The notes under the pieces are model-generated. The model ran no database searches, was not told the DNA's origin, and was given only the letters and a program-made list of their open reading frames with translations. Position numbers and translations under genes: made by a program. Below are positions 8,568 through 16,702 of a stretch of 64,000 nucleotides of DNA, in pieces. This stretch comes from Burkholderia cepacia. GTDB lineage: Bacteria > Pseudomonadota > Gammaproteobacteria > Burkholderiales > Burkholderiaceae. Within the stretch, counting starts at the first letter, position 1, and every line of letters begins with the position of its first letter. The stretch lies in assembly GCF_001718835.1 (NCBI RefSeq), contig NZ_CP013444.1, forward strand, positions 1,798,001-1,862,000, given 5' to 3'.

Positions 8568-9197
8568 TCAGGACTCCAGCGGATGTTCGTCGGCCGCGCC
8601 CGGCGGGATCTTGCCGAGCACGAGTGCGAGCGCGTGATCGCGCACGTCGTCGGGCCACGCCGCGATCAGCTCTTCCATCCGGGCGTGATCGTTCGCGTAA
8701 AGCGCGCGGGTCGCCTCCTCGAAGCCCGCCAGATCACCCCCGATCGCCGACATGAAGTGATAGGTCCGATCCTTCGCCGCGCGGCTGCGGTCTTCGGTCG
8801 CCCGTGCGCGCCGCGCGTCCTCGACGAGCTTGCGCAATGCGACGGACGCGCCGCCCGGCTGCGCGGCAAGCCATTCCCAGTGACGCGGCAGCAGCGTGAC
8901 CTCGCGCGACACGACGCCGAGCTTCGGCCGGCCGCGGCCGCGCGGCTCGTCCGCGCGGGCCTGCGCATCCGCGGGCGCGGACGCGTCTTCACGCGACGGT
9001 TCGAAGCGCGCGCGGATTTCATCGTCAGAGCCGCGCGTATCGATGTCGATCGAGCGGCCGGTCGCGTCGTCGAAGATCAGCACCGTGGCGGCGGGGCCCG
9101 CGTCGATCGCCCGTCTGACCGTGAGCGCGACCGTGGCAAGCGGACCTGTGGCGAGCCGCCGATAACCTTCGAAAGCGGTATACGAACCGGATTGCAT
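8568..9197 (-). CDS. DUF2239 family protein
   Basis: A 209-residue protein matching the DUF2239 pattern: an N-terminal part with TAFEGYRRLATGPLATVA, a central RGRPKLGVVSREVTLLPRHW segment and WLAAQPGGASVALRKLVEDA. The family has no known activity. The GRGRPKLGVVSREVTLLPRHW region resembles a DNA-contacting or regulatory segment, but this is only an impression. The start at 9197 (MQSGSY) has AGGAAGG six bases upstream; a second in-frame ATG at 9215 lacks this. It is the first gene of an operon with a carotenoid oxygenase. Confidence 0.85.
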   Translation of the reverse strand: MQSGSYTAFEGYRRLATGPLATVALTVRRAIDAGPAATVLIFDDATGRSIDIDTRGSDDEIRARFEPSREDASAPADAQARADEPRGRGRPKLGVVSREVTLLPRHWEWLAAQPGGASVALRKLVEDARRARATEDRSRAAKDRTYHFMSAIGGDLAGFEEATRALYANDHARMEELIAAWPDDVRDHALALVLGKIPPGAADEHPLES

Positions 9198-9234
9198 GCT
9201 GCCCTTCCTATCCATTGTGAAGTTGAAGATTGAC

Positions 9235-9279
9235 TTTATACCCGGGTATAAATCATCTGTCAATATTATCCGGGTATAA
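9235..9279 (-). promoter_or_regulatory. Consensus sigma-70 promoter with two palindromic operators
   Basis: On the minus strand TTGACA (plus 9258-9263) and TATAAA (plus 9235-9240) are 17 bases apart. The -35 box is perfect and the -10 box differs from TATAAT at one position. TTATACCCGGGTATAA (9236-9251), a perfect 16-bp palindrome, covers the -10 box and the promoter-proximal spacer. A degenerate copy, TTATCCGGGTATAA (9266-9279), lies just upstream of the -35 box. A very strong promoter masked by palindromes implies tight repression of the DUF2239/carotenoid-oxygenase operon by a dimeric repressor. No such repressor gene is adjacent. Confidence 0.75.
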
Positions 9280-9457
9280 ATTTGAGGCCGCGGCAGCGCG
9301 TCGGTTGCCCGATTGATGGCGCGCGGGCATGATGAGTCCGAGCCGGCACGCTGCCGCCCCTTTTTCCGTCGGGCGTTCGGCCGGCAGGCGGATCGATCGC
9401 AGCCCGATCCGTTTGGCGCGTCCGTCGGCGTCGATCGATCCGGCTGCCCACGTCCGC

Positions 9458-9625
9458 ATGTCCATGTCCTTACGCGCATTCAGAACGCTGGTGGCGATCG
9501 CCCGCCATCGGACCTTCGCCCGGGCCGGCGAAGCCATCGGGCTCACGCAATCGGCGGTGAGCCTGCAGATCAAGACGCTCGAAAGCGAATTCAACGTCCA
9601 GTTGTTCGACCGCTCGCGCTCGCGC
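9458..9625 (+). pseudogene. LysR regulator remnant (DNA-binding head only)
   Basis: From the ATG at 9458 about 56 residues form a clean LysR winged helix: SLRAFRTLVAIARHRTFARA, GEAIGLTQSAVSLQIKTLES and EFNVQLFDR. The frame then runs into unrelated sequence and the effector-binding domain (about 220 residues) is absent. The break falls in a GCTCGC-repeat stretch (about 9612-9628), where the frame of an AEC transporter begins. A truncated DNA-binding head with no effector domain is unlikely to work normally. Confidence 0.75.
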
Positions 9626-10039
9626 TGGTCGGCTCGACGGACGCCGCGGCAGCGGCGCTGCTGCTGATCCGCCCGTTCGTGCGGGTCGACGGCGCCGGCT
9701 TCACGTCGGTGTTCCAGGGTGCCGTGCGCTTCAACAACTATGTGCGCGCATCGCTGGCCGTGGGCCTCTTCGGCGCCCAGGGCATCGCGCTCGCGGCCGT
9801 GTGCGTCGCGGCGATCGTCCCGACCGTCAACCTGATGTGCGTGCTCGTGTTCGTCCGCACGCTACGGATCGACGCGGCTTGGAATCGTCGCGCTCGCGCG
9901 CCAGATCCTGTCGAATCCGCTCGTCGTCGCGTGCGCGCTCGGGATCGCGATGCAGGCCGGCGGCGTCACGTTCCCGGCGGCCGTCGAGCCGGCCATGCGC
10001 GCGCTCGGCGCCGCGTCGATGCCGGCCGGGCTGCTTTGA
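9626..10039 (+). pseudogene. AEC family transporter remnant (internal piece, frameshifted)
   Basis: Frame 1 encodes LALVGSTDAAAAALLLIRPF and FTSVFQGAVRFNNYVRASLA, the middle of an auxin-efflux-carrier-type permease. At about 9880-9890 the homology moves to frame 2 (LGIVALARQILSNPLVV, ACALGIAMQAGGVTFPAAVE) and stops at a TGA (10037-10039). There is no start codon context, and both the first helices and the last third of the normal roughly 310-residue protein are missing. It lies between a LysR head and a DMT tail, so the locus is a mosaic of dead fragments. Confidence 0.75.
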
Positions 10040-10374
10040 CGTTCGACGCCACGCGCGCGTGGACGCAGCCGGTCTGCGTCGCGTCGGCGTTCAAGCGGGA
10101 CACGCACGCGGGCGCGACTGCACCGTTCACCTGGCATGCTGCCGGCGCGATCGCGTATCTCGGCGCGGTCGGCACCGTCGTCGCGTTCGTCTGGTACTCG
10201 CAGGGCTTCCGCGCGCCAGGGCCGGCGCGCACTGCAGTGTTCACCAATCTCGTGCCGGTGTTCGGGGTCCTGCTGTCCGTGATCCTGCTCGGCGAATCGC
10301 TGACCCGCTCGATGCTCGCCGGCGGCGTGCTCGTGATCGCGGGCGTCATGCTGACGAATCGCATCGGTCGCTGA
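10040..10374 (+). pseudogene. EamA/DMT transporter remnant (C-terminal piece)
   Basis: About 110 residues ending at the TGA at 10372-10374 match the last EamA repeat of a drug/metabolite transporter: GAIAYLGAVGTVVAFVWYSQ, GPARTAVFTNLVPVFGVLLS and LLGESLTRSMLAGGVLVIAG. The first EamA domain and any start are absent. It directly follows the AEC remnant, which ends in another frame. Confidence 0.75.
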
Positions 10375-10411
10375 CGCGCCGCGCGGGGTCATTGCCCACG
10401 CGGCGAACGCG

Positions 10412-10783
10412 TCATGCCCCGATTGCGAGCTTCTGTTCGAGCGCAGACACATGCGGGACGAACAGGATCGTGCGCCCGCGATTGCTTTCGTGGACGAACG
10501 CACGCAGCGCCTGGCTGCGCGCCAGCCAAGCGTCGATGTCGCCGACGATCGCAAGGCCGATGCCGTAGTTCGTGAACTTCTGTGCGATGTTGCCGAGCAG
10601 GCGGGTTTCGAGCCGAAACAGGTCGTCATGCAGGGTCGCGACCGGCACGGCAACCCAACCCGCTTCGTGCGACCATGCGTCCCCGATCAGGGTGATCGCG
10701 TCCGCTTCGCTCGCGAGGACGGTGCCGTGGTCCGCGCATACCAGCACGCATTGATCGCCGAGTTTGACCACATTCGAGGACAT
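10412..10783 (-). CDS. DUF4180 domain protein
   Basis: A 123-residue protein that matches the DUF4180 pattern in its second half: LLGNIAQKFTNYGIGLAIVG, DIDAWLARSQALRAFVHESN and RGRTILFVP. The small alternating alpha/beta fold resembles STAS or SpoIIAA-like domains, but no function is known. A CGGAGTAACGGCG leader precedes the ATG at 10783. It lies 68 bases downstream of an HTH protein gene on the same strand, so the pair is probably one transcription unit with regulator first. Confidence 0.8.
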   Translation of the reverse strand: MSSNVVKLGDQCVLVCADHGTVLASEADAITLIGDAWSHEAGWVAVPVATLHDDLFRLETRLLGNIAQKFTNYGIGLAIVGDIDAWLARSQALRAFVHESNRGRTILFVPHVSALEQKLAIGA

Positions 10784-10851
10784 CGCCGTTACTCCGTGTT
10801 CCGTTGACAGAATCGGGCCTCACGCCCGCGTGGTTTCCGACGCCCCGCCGC

Positions 10852-11265
10852 TCAACCGCGAAACGACTGCAGCAAGGTGTCCAGCGTCTGAAGCAGCGCG
10901 GCGGTATCGCCGAGCGACGCGATGACGACGACCCTGATCCGGCGTCGCTCCGGATCGAAGATCGTTTCGAGATGCACGGCGCTGTCGCGCGCCGTCGGGG
11001 TGTTCAGCACGGCCTGCAAGCTCCTTGCCACGTACTGGTGCAGCTCGGAGCGCGCGTCGGGCACGTCGACGACCGTGGTGACGCGAACGGGCTCCGGCTC
11101 GACCGCGTCCCCGGTAACGGCCGCGAGGTCCGCATGCCGGATCCGATAGGCCTTGCCGACGCGGCTCGCGTTCAGCTTCCCGTCCCGTATGAAGCGAAGA
11201 ATGGTCTTCGGATGAAGACGGAGTTTTTGCGCCGCTTCGTCGACTGTGTAAAAGACGTCCTGCAC
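10852..11265 (-). CDS. Excisionase-type helix-turn-helix regulator
   Basis: About 137 residues. The N-terminal 50 residues form a MerR-like/excisionase HTH: FYTVDEAAQKLRLHPKTILR, FIRDGKLNASRVGKAYRIRH. A 70-residue C-terminal domain follows (SELHQYVARSLQAVL, HLETIFDPERRRIRVVVIAS), which may bind a ligand or another subunit. I prefer the GTG at 11265: it directly precedes the HTH, has AGAGGG nine bases upstream, and leaves both arms of an inverted repeat (11282-11337) outside the coding region. An ATG at 11304 is the alternative. It precedes the DUF4180 gene and probably controls the pair. Confidence 0.75.
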   Translation of the reverse strand: MQDVFYTVDEAAQKLRLHPKTILRFIRDGKLNASRVGKAYRIRHADLAAVTGDAVEPEPVRVTTVVDVPDARSELHQYVARSLQAVLNTPTARDSAVHLETIFDPERRRIRVVVIASLGDTAALLQTLDTLLQSFRG

Positions 11266-11281
11266 GCCAGTTGGCCCTCTG

Positions 11282-11337
11282 AAATATTCCCTATTGCCCT
11301 GCATTCTAGTATTTTTATGGATCAATTGGGAATATTT
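11282..11337. promoter_or_regulatory. Spaced 10-bp inverted repeat upstream of the HTH gene
   Basis: AAATATTCCC (11282-11291) and GGGAATATTT (11328-11337) are exact reverse complements, 46 bases centre to centre. Each arm also contains the self-complementary core AATATT. They lie just upstream of the HTH/DUF4180 unit in an AT-rich patch and could be paired binding sites for the HTH protein. A spacing of over four helical turns suggests two separate dimers or a loop. Confidence 0.45.
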
Positions 11338-11536
11338 GTCGGTGCGCGAGCTCACGTCCCAGCCAAAAACCGCCTATCGTGAATTAAGCGCCCCCGCGGC
11401 CCGCCGTCCGATCCGCTGCCGATCACGCCGCCCGCCGCGGGCTGCTGCGTCGAGGCTTGCCGCATCGCGATCCCGGACCGCCCAGCCGCCACGCGCGAGC
11501 GATCGCGACCGCCCACCGGACAACAAGGAGGCAATC

Positions 11537-11917
11537 ATGATCAAGAAAGCCGCGCTGCTCGTCAGCTCCGCCCTGCTCGCCGTCGTATCGGCGTCGGCGT
11601 TGGCGCAGGGCGCCATCACGAGCGTCGAAAACGGTTCGCTCGTCGCCGCGAACGGGATGACCGTCTATACGTTCGACAAGGACAAGGCCAACGCCGGCAC
11701 CAGCGCGTGCACGGGCCAGTGCGAATCCTTCTGGCCGCCCTACAAGGCCAGCGCGACCGACGTTCCGGTCGGGCCCTATACGATCGTCAAGCGCGACGAC
11801 GGAAGCCCGCAATGGGCATACAAGGGCAAGCCGCTGTACTTCTTCTCGAAGGACATGAAACAGGGCGACCGCAACGGCGACAACTACAACAAGATGTGGC
11901 ACGTCGTCACGCCGTAG
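11537..11917 (+). CDS. Secreted COG4315 repeat protein
   Basis: A 126-residue exported protein. A signal peptide spans residues 1-23 (IKKAALLVSSALLAVVSASALAQ). Two copies of the family repeat follow: MTVYTFDKDKANAGTSACTG with QCESFWPPYKA, and PLYFFSKDMKQGDRNGDNYN with KMWHVV. The two cysteines in the first repeat could pair in the periplasm. The family is common in proteobacteria and its role is unknown. The start at 11537 has AAGGAG upstream. A strong hairpin follows the stop codon. Confidence 0.85.
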   Translation: MIKKAALLVSSALLAVVSASALAQGAITSVENGSLVAANGMTVYTFDKDKANAGTSACTGQCESFWPPYKASATDVPVGPYTIVKRDDGSPQWAYKGKPLYFFSKDMKQGDRNGDNYNKMWHVVTP

Positions 11918-11936
11918 GCTCGCGCGGCGCAAAAAA

Positions 11937-11963
11937 GCCCGGCCGGAACGACTCCGGCCGGGC
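11937..11963. terminator. Bidirectional hairpin terminator
   Basis: GCCCGGCCGGA and TCCGGCCGGGC form a perfect 11-bp stem with a 5-base loop between the convergent COG4315 and mmsA genes. Six A residues precede it on the plus strand, so it ends in a U-run for minus-strand transcripts of the beta-alanine operon. On the plus strand it can act more weakly. Confidence 0.85.
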
Positions 11964-12013
11964 CTTCACGGGCTGCCCTGCGCCGCCCGCCGCACCGGCA
12001 GGCGTCACGTGCG

Positions 12014-13531
12014 TCAGCGGTTCGACGGGAAGCTGAACACCGTCCCTTCGCGCACGCCGGCCGACGGCCAGCGCTGCGTGATCGTCTTGCGCTTCGTGTA
12101 GAAGCGCACGGCGTCCGGGCCGTACGCATGCAGGTCGCCGAACAGCGAACGCTTCCAGCCGCCGAACGAGTGGTAGGCAACCGGCACCGGCAGCGGCACG
12201 TTGATGCCGACCATGCCGATCTGGATGTTGTCGCTGAAGTAGCGCGCGGCCTCGCCGTCGCGCGTGAACAGGCACGTGCCGTTGCCGTACTCGTGCGCGT
12301 CGATCAGCGCCATCGCCTCGTCGAGCGACTTCAGACGGATCACGCCGAGCACGGGCCCGAAGATCTCGTGCTGGTAGATCGGCATGCCGGGCTTCACGTT
12401 GTCGAACAGGCACGGGCCGAGGTAGTAGCCGCCGTCGTGGCCGTCCACCTTGACGCTGCGGCCGTCGACGACGAGCGTCGCACCCGCCGCCACGCCGGCT
12501 TCGACGAAGCCCGTCACCTTCTCGAAATGCTGCTGCGTGACCAGCGGGCCCATGTCGACGCCCGCGCCGTTGCCCGGGCCGACCTTCATCTTCTCGATCT
12601 CGGCCTTCAGGCCCGCGACCACCTTGTCGCCCGTCTCGTCGCCGATCGCGACGACCAGCGGAATCGCCATGCAGCGTTCGCCGCACGAACCATACGCGGC
12701 GCCCATCAGCGCGTTCACCGCGTTGCCGATGTCGGCGTCCGGCATCACGACCGCGAAATTCTTCGCGCCGCCGAGCGCCTGCACGCGCTTGCCGTGCGCG
12801 CAGCCGGTCGAATAGATGTATTCGGCGATCGGCGTCGAGCCGACGAAGCTCACGGCCTTCACGCGCGGGTCGGTCAGCAGCGTGTCGACCGCTTCCTTGT
12901 CGCCGTTCACGACGTTCAGCACGCCCGGCGGCAAGCCGGCCTCGAGCGCGAGCTCCGCCATGCGCAGCGTCGACGACGGCGTGCGTTCGGACGGCTTCAG
13001 CACGAACGTGTTGCCGCACGCGACGGCCATCGGCCACATCCACAGCGGCACCATCACCGGGAAGTTGAACGGCGTGATGCCGGCCGCGACGCCGAGCGCC
13101 TGGAACTCGCTCCACGAATCGATCGCGGGGCCGACGTTCTTGCTGTGCTCGCCCTTCAGCAGCTCGGGCACGTAGGTCGCGTATTCGACGTTCTCGATCC
13201 CGCGCTGCAGTTCGCCCATCGCATCCGCGAGCACCTTGCCGTGCTCGGCCGTGATCAGCGCGCACAGCTCGTCGGCGTGTTCCTCGAGCAGCGTCTTGAA
13301 GCGGCTCATCACGCGGGCGCGCTTCAGCGGCGGCGTGTTGCGCCAGGCCGGGAACGCGGCCTGCGCGGATGCGATCGCGGCTTCGACGGTCAGCTTGTCG
13401 GCGAGCGCGACGCTCTTGTGCGATTCGCCGGTCGCCGGGTCGAACACCGGCTGGACGCGGCTGCCGCCGTCGACGCGCTTGCCGTCGATCAGGTGGCCGA
13501 CGGTGGAGGTCACAGTGCTGTCGTGTTTCAT
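12014..13531 (-). CDS. mmsA: CoA-acylating methylmalonate-semialdehyde dehydrogenase
   Basis: A 505-residue aldehyde dehydrogenase of the MSDH subfamily, which converts malonate or methylmalonate semialdehyde to acetyl- or propionyl-CoA with CoA and NAD. The diagnostic features are GITPFNFPVMVPLWMWPMA, VLKPSERTPSSTLRMAELAL, the nucleophile loop GSCGERCMA and the subfamily C-terminal VPVPVAYHSFGGWKRSLFG. It lies 49 bases after a beta-alanine-type transaminase on the same strand, so the pair takes beta-alanine to malonate semialdehyde and then acetyl-CoA. A divergent LysR gene beyond the transaminase is the probable activator. Length and motifs are normal. Confidence 0.95.
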   Translation of the reverse strand: MKHDSTVTSTVGHLIDGKRVDGGSRVQPVFDPATGESHKSVALADKLTVEAAIASAQAAFPAWRNTPPLKRARVMSRFKTLLEEHADELCALITAEHGKVLADAMGELQRGIENVEYATYVPELLKGEHSKNVGPAIDSWSEFQALGVAAGITPFNFPVMVPLWMWPMAVACGNTFVLKPSERTPSSTLRMAELALEAGLPPGVLNVVNGDKEAVDTLLTDPRVKAVSFVGSTPIAEYIYSTGCAHGKRVQALGGAKNFAVVMPDADIGNAVNALMGAAYGSCGERCMAIPLVVAIGDETGDKVVAGLKAEIEKMKVGPGNGAGVDMGPLVTQQHFEKVTGFVEAGVAAGATLVVDGRSVKVDGHDGGYYLGPCLFDNVKPGMPIYQHEIFGPVLGVIRLKSLDEAMALIDAHEYGNGTCLFTRDGEAARYFSDNIQIGMVGINVPLPVPVAYHSFGGWKRSLFGDLHAYGPDAVRFYTKRKTITQRWPSAGVREGTVFSFPSNR

Positions 13532-13580
13532 CGTTGAGGCTCTTTCGTGAATTCGGTTATCGGTCGGTGCGCGCCGCGCA

Positions 13581-14939
13581 TCAGTCCACTTCGTTCAGTG
13601 CGTCGGACAGCGCGTTGACCAGGTTGTCGATCTCGCGCTTCTCCGAGATGAACGGGGGCGCCAGCTGGATCGTGTCGCCGCCGTAGCGCACGTAGAAGCC
13701 CTTCGCCCAGCAGCGCATCGCGATCTCGTACGGGCGCCGTGCCGGCTCGCCCGGCAGCGCCGCGATCGTCAGGCCGGCAGCCAGCCCGTAGTTGCGGATG
13801 TCGGCGATATGGCGCTGGCCCTTCAGCCCGTGCACGGCCGCCTCGAAATGCGGCGCGAGATCGCGCACGCGGGCCACCGCGTCTTCCTTCACCAGCAGGT
13901 CGAGCGCCGCGACGCCGGCCGCGCACGCGACCGGATGCGCCGAATACGTGTAGCCGTGCGGGAACTCGAGCATGTACTCGGGGCCACCCGCGGCCATGAA
14001 CGTGTCGTAGATTTCCTTCGTCGCGACCACGCCGCCGAGCGGCTGCGCGCCGTTCGTCACCTGCTTCGCGAAGTTCAGGATGTCCGGCACCACGCCGAAC
14101 GCGTCGGCGCCCGTCATCGCGCCGGCACGGCCGAAGCCGGTGATGACTTCGTCGAAAATCAGCAGGATGTCGTGCGCGGTACAGATGTCGCGCAGGCGCT
14201 TCAGATAGCCCTTCGGCGGCACGACCACGCCCGCCGAGCCGGAGAACGGCTCGACGATCACGGCGGCGATGTTCGATGCGTCGTGCAGCGCGATCAGTTC
14301 GAGCAGGCGGTCGGCCAGCTCGGCGCCGTGCTCGGGCATCCCGCGCGAGAACTTGTTCTCGGCGAGTTGCGTGTGCGGCAGGAAATCGGCGTCGAGGCCC
14401 TGGCCGAACAGCTTGCGGTTCGGCCCGATCCCGCCGACCGAGATACCGCCGAAGTTCACGCCGTGATAACCCTTCTCGCGGCCGATCAGGCGCGTCTTCG
14501 TGCCCTTGCCCTTCGCGCGCCAGTACGCACGGGCCAGCTTCAGCGAGGTGTCGGCCGCTTCCGAGCCCGACCCCGTGAAGAACACGTAGTCGAGGCCGGC
14601 CGGCGTCAGTTCCTTGATCTTGTTGGCGAGCTCGAACGATTTCGGGTGGCCGAACTGGAACGCCGGCGCGTAGTCGAGCTGCGCGACCTGGCGGCTCACG
14701 GCTTCGACGATTTCCGTCCGGCCATGGCCGAGGCCCGTGCACCAGAGGCCCGACAGGCCGTCGAAGATCTTGCGGCCTTCGGCGTCCGTGTAATACGCAC
14801 CCTTGCCCGATACGATCATGCGCGGGTCGGCCTTGAACTGGCGGTTGGCCGTGAACGGCATCCAGTGCGCGTCGAGCCACGCGGCATCGGTGCGGATGGT
14901 CGTGTCGTCCTGCTGCGCGGCGGTGGTGATGTCGGTCAT
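13581..14939 (-). CDS. Omega-amino acid (beta-alanine)--pyruvate transaminase
   Basis: A 452-residue class III PLP aminotransferase. GSGSEAADTSLKLARAYWRA binds the cofactor phosphate, the IFDEVITGFGRAG stretch carries the aspartate facing the pyridine nitrogen, and the Schiff-base lysine is in NFAKQVTNGAQPLGGV. The AHWMPFTANRQFKADPRMIV start is typical of beta-alanine:pyruvate transaminases. AAGGAGG lies about 20 bases before the ATG, further than usual, with no better start between. It is the first gene of the operon with mmsA, which would consume its malonate semialdehyde product. Confidence 0.92.
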   Translation of the reverse strand: MTDITTAAQQDDTTIRTDAAWLDAHWMPFTANRQFKADPRMIVSGKGAYYTDAEGRKIFDGLSGLWCTGLGHGRTEIVEAVSRQVAQLDYAPAFQFGHPKSFELANKIKELTPAGLDYVFFTGSGSEAADTSLKLARAYWRAKGKGTKTRLIGREKGYHGVNFGGISVGGIGPNRKLFGQGLDADFLPHTQLAENKFSRGMPEHGAELADRLLELIALHDASNIAAVIVEPFSGSAGVVVPPKGYLKRLRDICTAHDILLIFDEVITGFGRAGAMTGADAFGVVPDILNFAKQVTNGAQPLGGVVATKEIYDTFMAAGGPEYMLEFPHGYTYSAHPVACAAGVAALDLLVKEDAVARVRDLAPHFEAAVHGLKGQRHIADIRNYGLAAGLTIAALPGEPARRPYEIAMRCWAKGFYVRYGGDTIQLAPPFISEKREIDNLVNALSDALNEVD

Positions 14940-15044
14940 GTCGGTCGGCGCGGCGCGCCCCTCCTTCTTGTGATGATGTTGCGCATTGTCGGGAGGCCGA
15001 TTAGTCTCTTCAATATCGCAATATCAATGTTCACTTGCGCAACT

Positions 15045-15983
15045 ATGCAAGCAAAGAAACCGAAGAGCCGCGCGCTGCTCGGGCAGCTCAGCGACATGGA
15101 TCTCCGCCTGCTGCGGGTCTTCAAGGGCGTCGTGCAGTGCGGCGGGATGGCGGCGGCCGAACTGGAACTGAATATCGGCATCTCGACGATCAGCCGGCAC
15201 GTGAAGGACCTGGAAACGCGCGTCGGCCTCGTGCTGTGCCGGCGCGGCCGCGCGGGCTTCACGCTCACGCCCGAGGGGCAGACCGTATACGAGGAAACGC
15301 TGCGGCTGCTCGCGTCGATGGAAGCATTCAGAAGCAGGATAGACGGCATTCACGACCGGATGGGCGGCGAATTGCACGTCGCGGTGTTCGACAAGACGGC
15401 CACCAACGCGAACGCACGCCTCGGCGACGCGATCCGCCAGTTCGCCGACGAGGCGCCGGACGTCGCGCTGAACCTGCATGTCGCGTCGATCAACGAGGTC
15501 GAGCGCGGGATCATCGACGGCAGCTACCAGGTCGGGATCATTCCCGCCCACCGCAACTCGGGCAGCCTCGTGTATTCGGAGCTGTTCGACGAACGGATGC
15601 TGCTGTACTGCGGCCGCCAGCATCCGCTTTACGACGCGCCGCACGGCAAGCTCACGTGGACGACGATCCGCAACCATGCGTTCGCGGGCCTCGGCTTCCA
15701 TTCGCCGAACATGGAGCTGAGCCACCGCGCGAAGCTCACGCGCAGCGCGACCGCGTCGGACCAGGAATCGATCGCGACGCTGATCCTGTCCGGTCGTTAT
15801 CTCGGCTTCCTGCCCGACCATTACGCGGAAAGCTTCGAAAACAAGGGGCTGATGCAGCCGATCGCGCCGCACCGGTTCAATTACCGGTGCCGGTTCGTGA
15901 GCCTGCTGCGACGCTCGCCGCGGCCGTCGCGGGCGGCGTTGTTGTTTCAGAATTGTCTCGAGGCGGCGCATGCGCAGCGTTGA
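15045..15983 (+). CDS. LysR family regulator of the beta-alanine operon
   Basis: A 312-residue LysR-type regulator. The N-terminal HTH includes LRLLRVFKGVVQCGGMAAAE, NIGISTISRHVKDLETRVGL and LCRRGRAGFTLTPEGQTVYE. The remainder is the periplasmic-binding-like effector domain. It is divergent from the transaminase/mmsA operon with a 105-base gap, the usual arrangement for a LysR activator and its target. The gap contains the direct repeat CAATATC (15011-15017 and 15019-15025) and the inverted repeat CTTGC-N8-GCAAG (15034-15051), plausible LysR sites. That inverted repeat overlaps the ATG at 15045; an in-frame ATG at 15027 is the alternative start. Confidence 0.9.
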   Translation: MQAKKPKSRALLGQLSDMDLRLLRVFKGVVQCGGMAAAELELNIGISTISRHVKDLETRVGLVLCRRGRAGFTLTPEGQTVYEETLRLLASMEAFRSRIDGIHDRMGGELHVAVFDKTATNANARLGDAIRQFADEAPDVALNLHVASINEVERGIIDGSYQVGIIPAHRNSGSLVYSELFDERMLLYCGRQHPLYDAPHGKLTWTTIRNHAFAGLGFHSPNMELSHRAKLTRSATASDQESIATLILSGRYLGFLPDHYAESFENKGLMQPIAPHRFNYRCRFVSLLRRSPRPSRAALLFQNCLEAAHAQR

Positions 15984-16059
15984 TGGTGGGCAAGCGCTCG
16001 CGCCCCCTCCCTCTGCGATAATGCCGCCTTCCCTGTCATCTCCCGCCTCCGCTCCCGCC

Positions 16060-16551
16060 ATGACACCCCCGTCCGCTCCGCTCTCCACCGACCTGCCGCC
16101 GATTTCGTGCCTGCCCGGCGAATCGCTGCCATGGCTGCCGATGAGCGCCGACCTGCCGGGGCTCGCAATCAAGTACCTGCACATCAACGCGGCCGAGGAC
16201 ACACTCACCGCGCTGCTGAAGATGCCGGCCGGCGGCACGCTGCCGCGCCACCGCCACGACGGCGAGGTATTCGTCCATACGCTGCAGGGTGCGTGGCGCT
16301 ACCTCGAATACGACTGGATTGCGCACGCCGGCTCGACGGTACTCGAACCGGCCGGCTCGGTGCATACGCCGGAAACGCTCGGCGCGCCGGGCGAGGACGT
16401 GATCACGCTGAACGTGATGCGCGGCGATCTGGTGCTGCTCGACGACGCAGGCCGCGAAACCGCGCGCGAGAACTGCCGCGTCGCGCTGCTGCGCCAGCGC
16501 AAGCATGCGCGCACGGCGCCGGACGACGCCGCGCCGTTCGTCACGCGCTGA
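16060..16551 (+). CDS. Cupin protein of the 2,4'-dihydroxyacetophenone dioxygenase-like group
   Basis: About 163 residues. A single cupin barrel carries the metal motif GGTLPRHRHDGEVFVHTLQG and a second motif near EPAGSVHTPE. The AWRYLEYDWIA segment is typical of the acetylacetone-cleaving/2,4'-dihydroxyacetophenone dioxygenase-like group, and the HxH, Glu and late His ligands are present. Function inside the group varies and no aromatic pathway is adjacent. The start is uncertain: an in-frame ATG at 16021 would add a Ser/Pro/Ala-rich leader and neither start has a clear ribosome binding site. Confidence 0.8.
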   Translation: MTPPSAPLSTDLPPISCLPGESLPWLPMSADLPGLAIKYLHINAAEDTLTALLKMPAGGTLPRHRHDGEVFVHTLQGAWRYLEYDWIAHAGSTVLEPAGSVHTPETLGAPGEDVITLNVMRGDLVLLDDAGRETARENCRVALLRQRKHARTAPDDAAPFVTR

Positions 16552-16633
16552 GTCCCGCTCAGCATCGGAACCTTGCCCGCACAACCACCGCCACTGCCGT
16601 TCGCGCAGCTACGAACGGCGGCAGGCGCTTGCT

Positions 16634-16662
16634 TTGACTTCCCCCAACGCGTGCACTAGATT
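16634..16662 (+). promoter_or_regulatory. Sigma-70-type promoter of the DUF1326/DUF2182 operon
   Basis: TTGACT (16634-16639) and TAGATT (16657-16662) are separated by exactly 17 bases. They lie 40 bases before the DUF1326 start codon. Each box matches the consensus at five of six positions. Confidence 0.55.
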
Positions 16663-16702
16663 CGAACCACGCGACTCGACGCGGCGCGCAAGGAGCACTG
16701 CC

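Noticed and set aside
9313..10374. Single 353-residue gene
   Set aside because: The frame joins pieces of unrelated families, and the best homology changes frame within it. It is listed as three pseudogene fragments.
16021..16059. N-terminal extension of the cupin gene
   Set aside because: The added residues are low-complexity Ser, Pro and Ala and have no ribosome binding site, although the frame is open.
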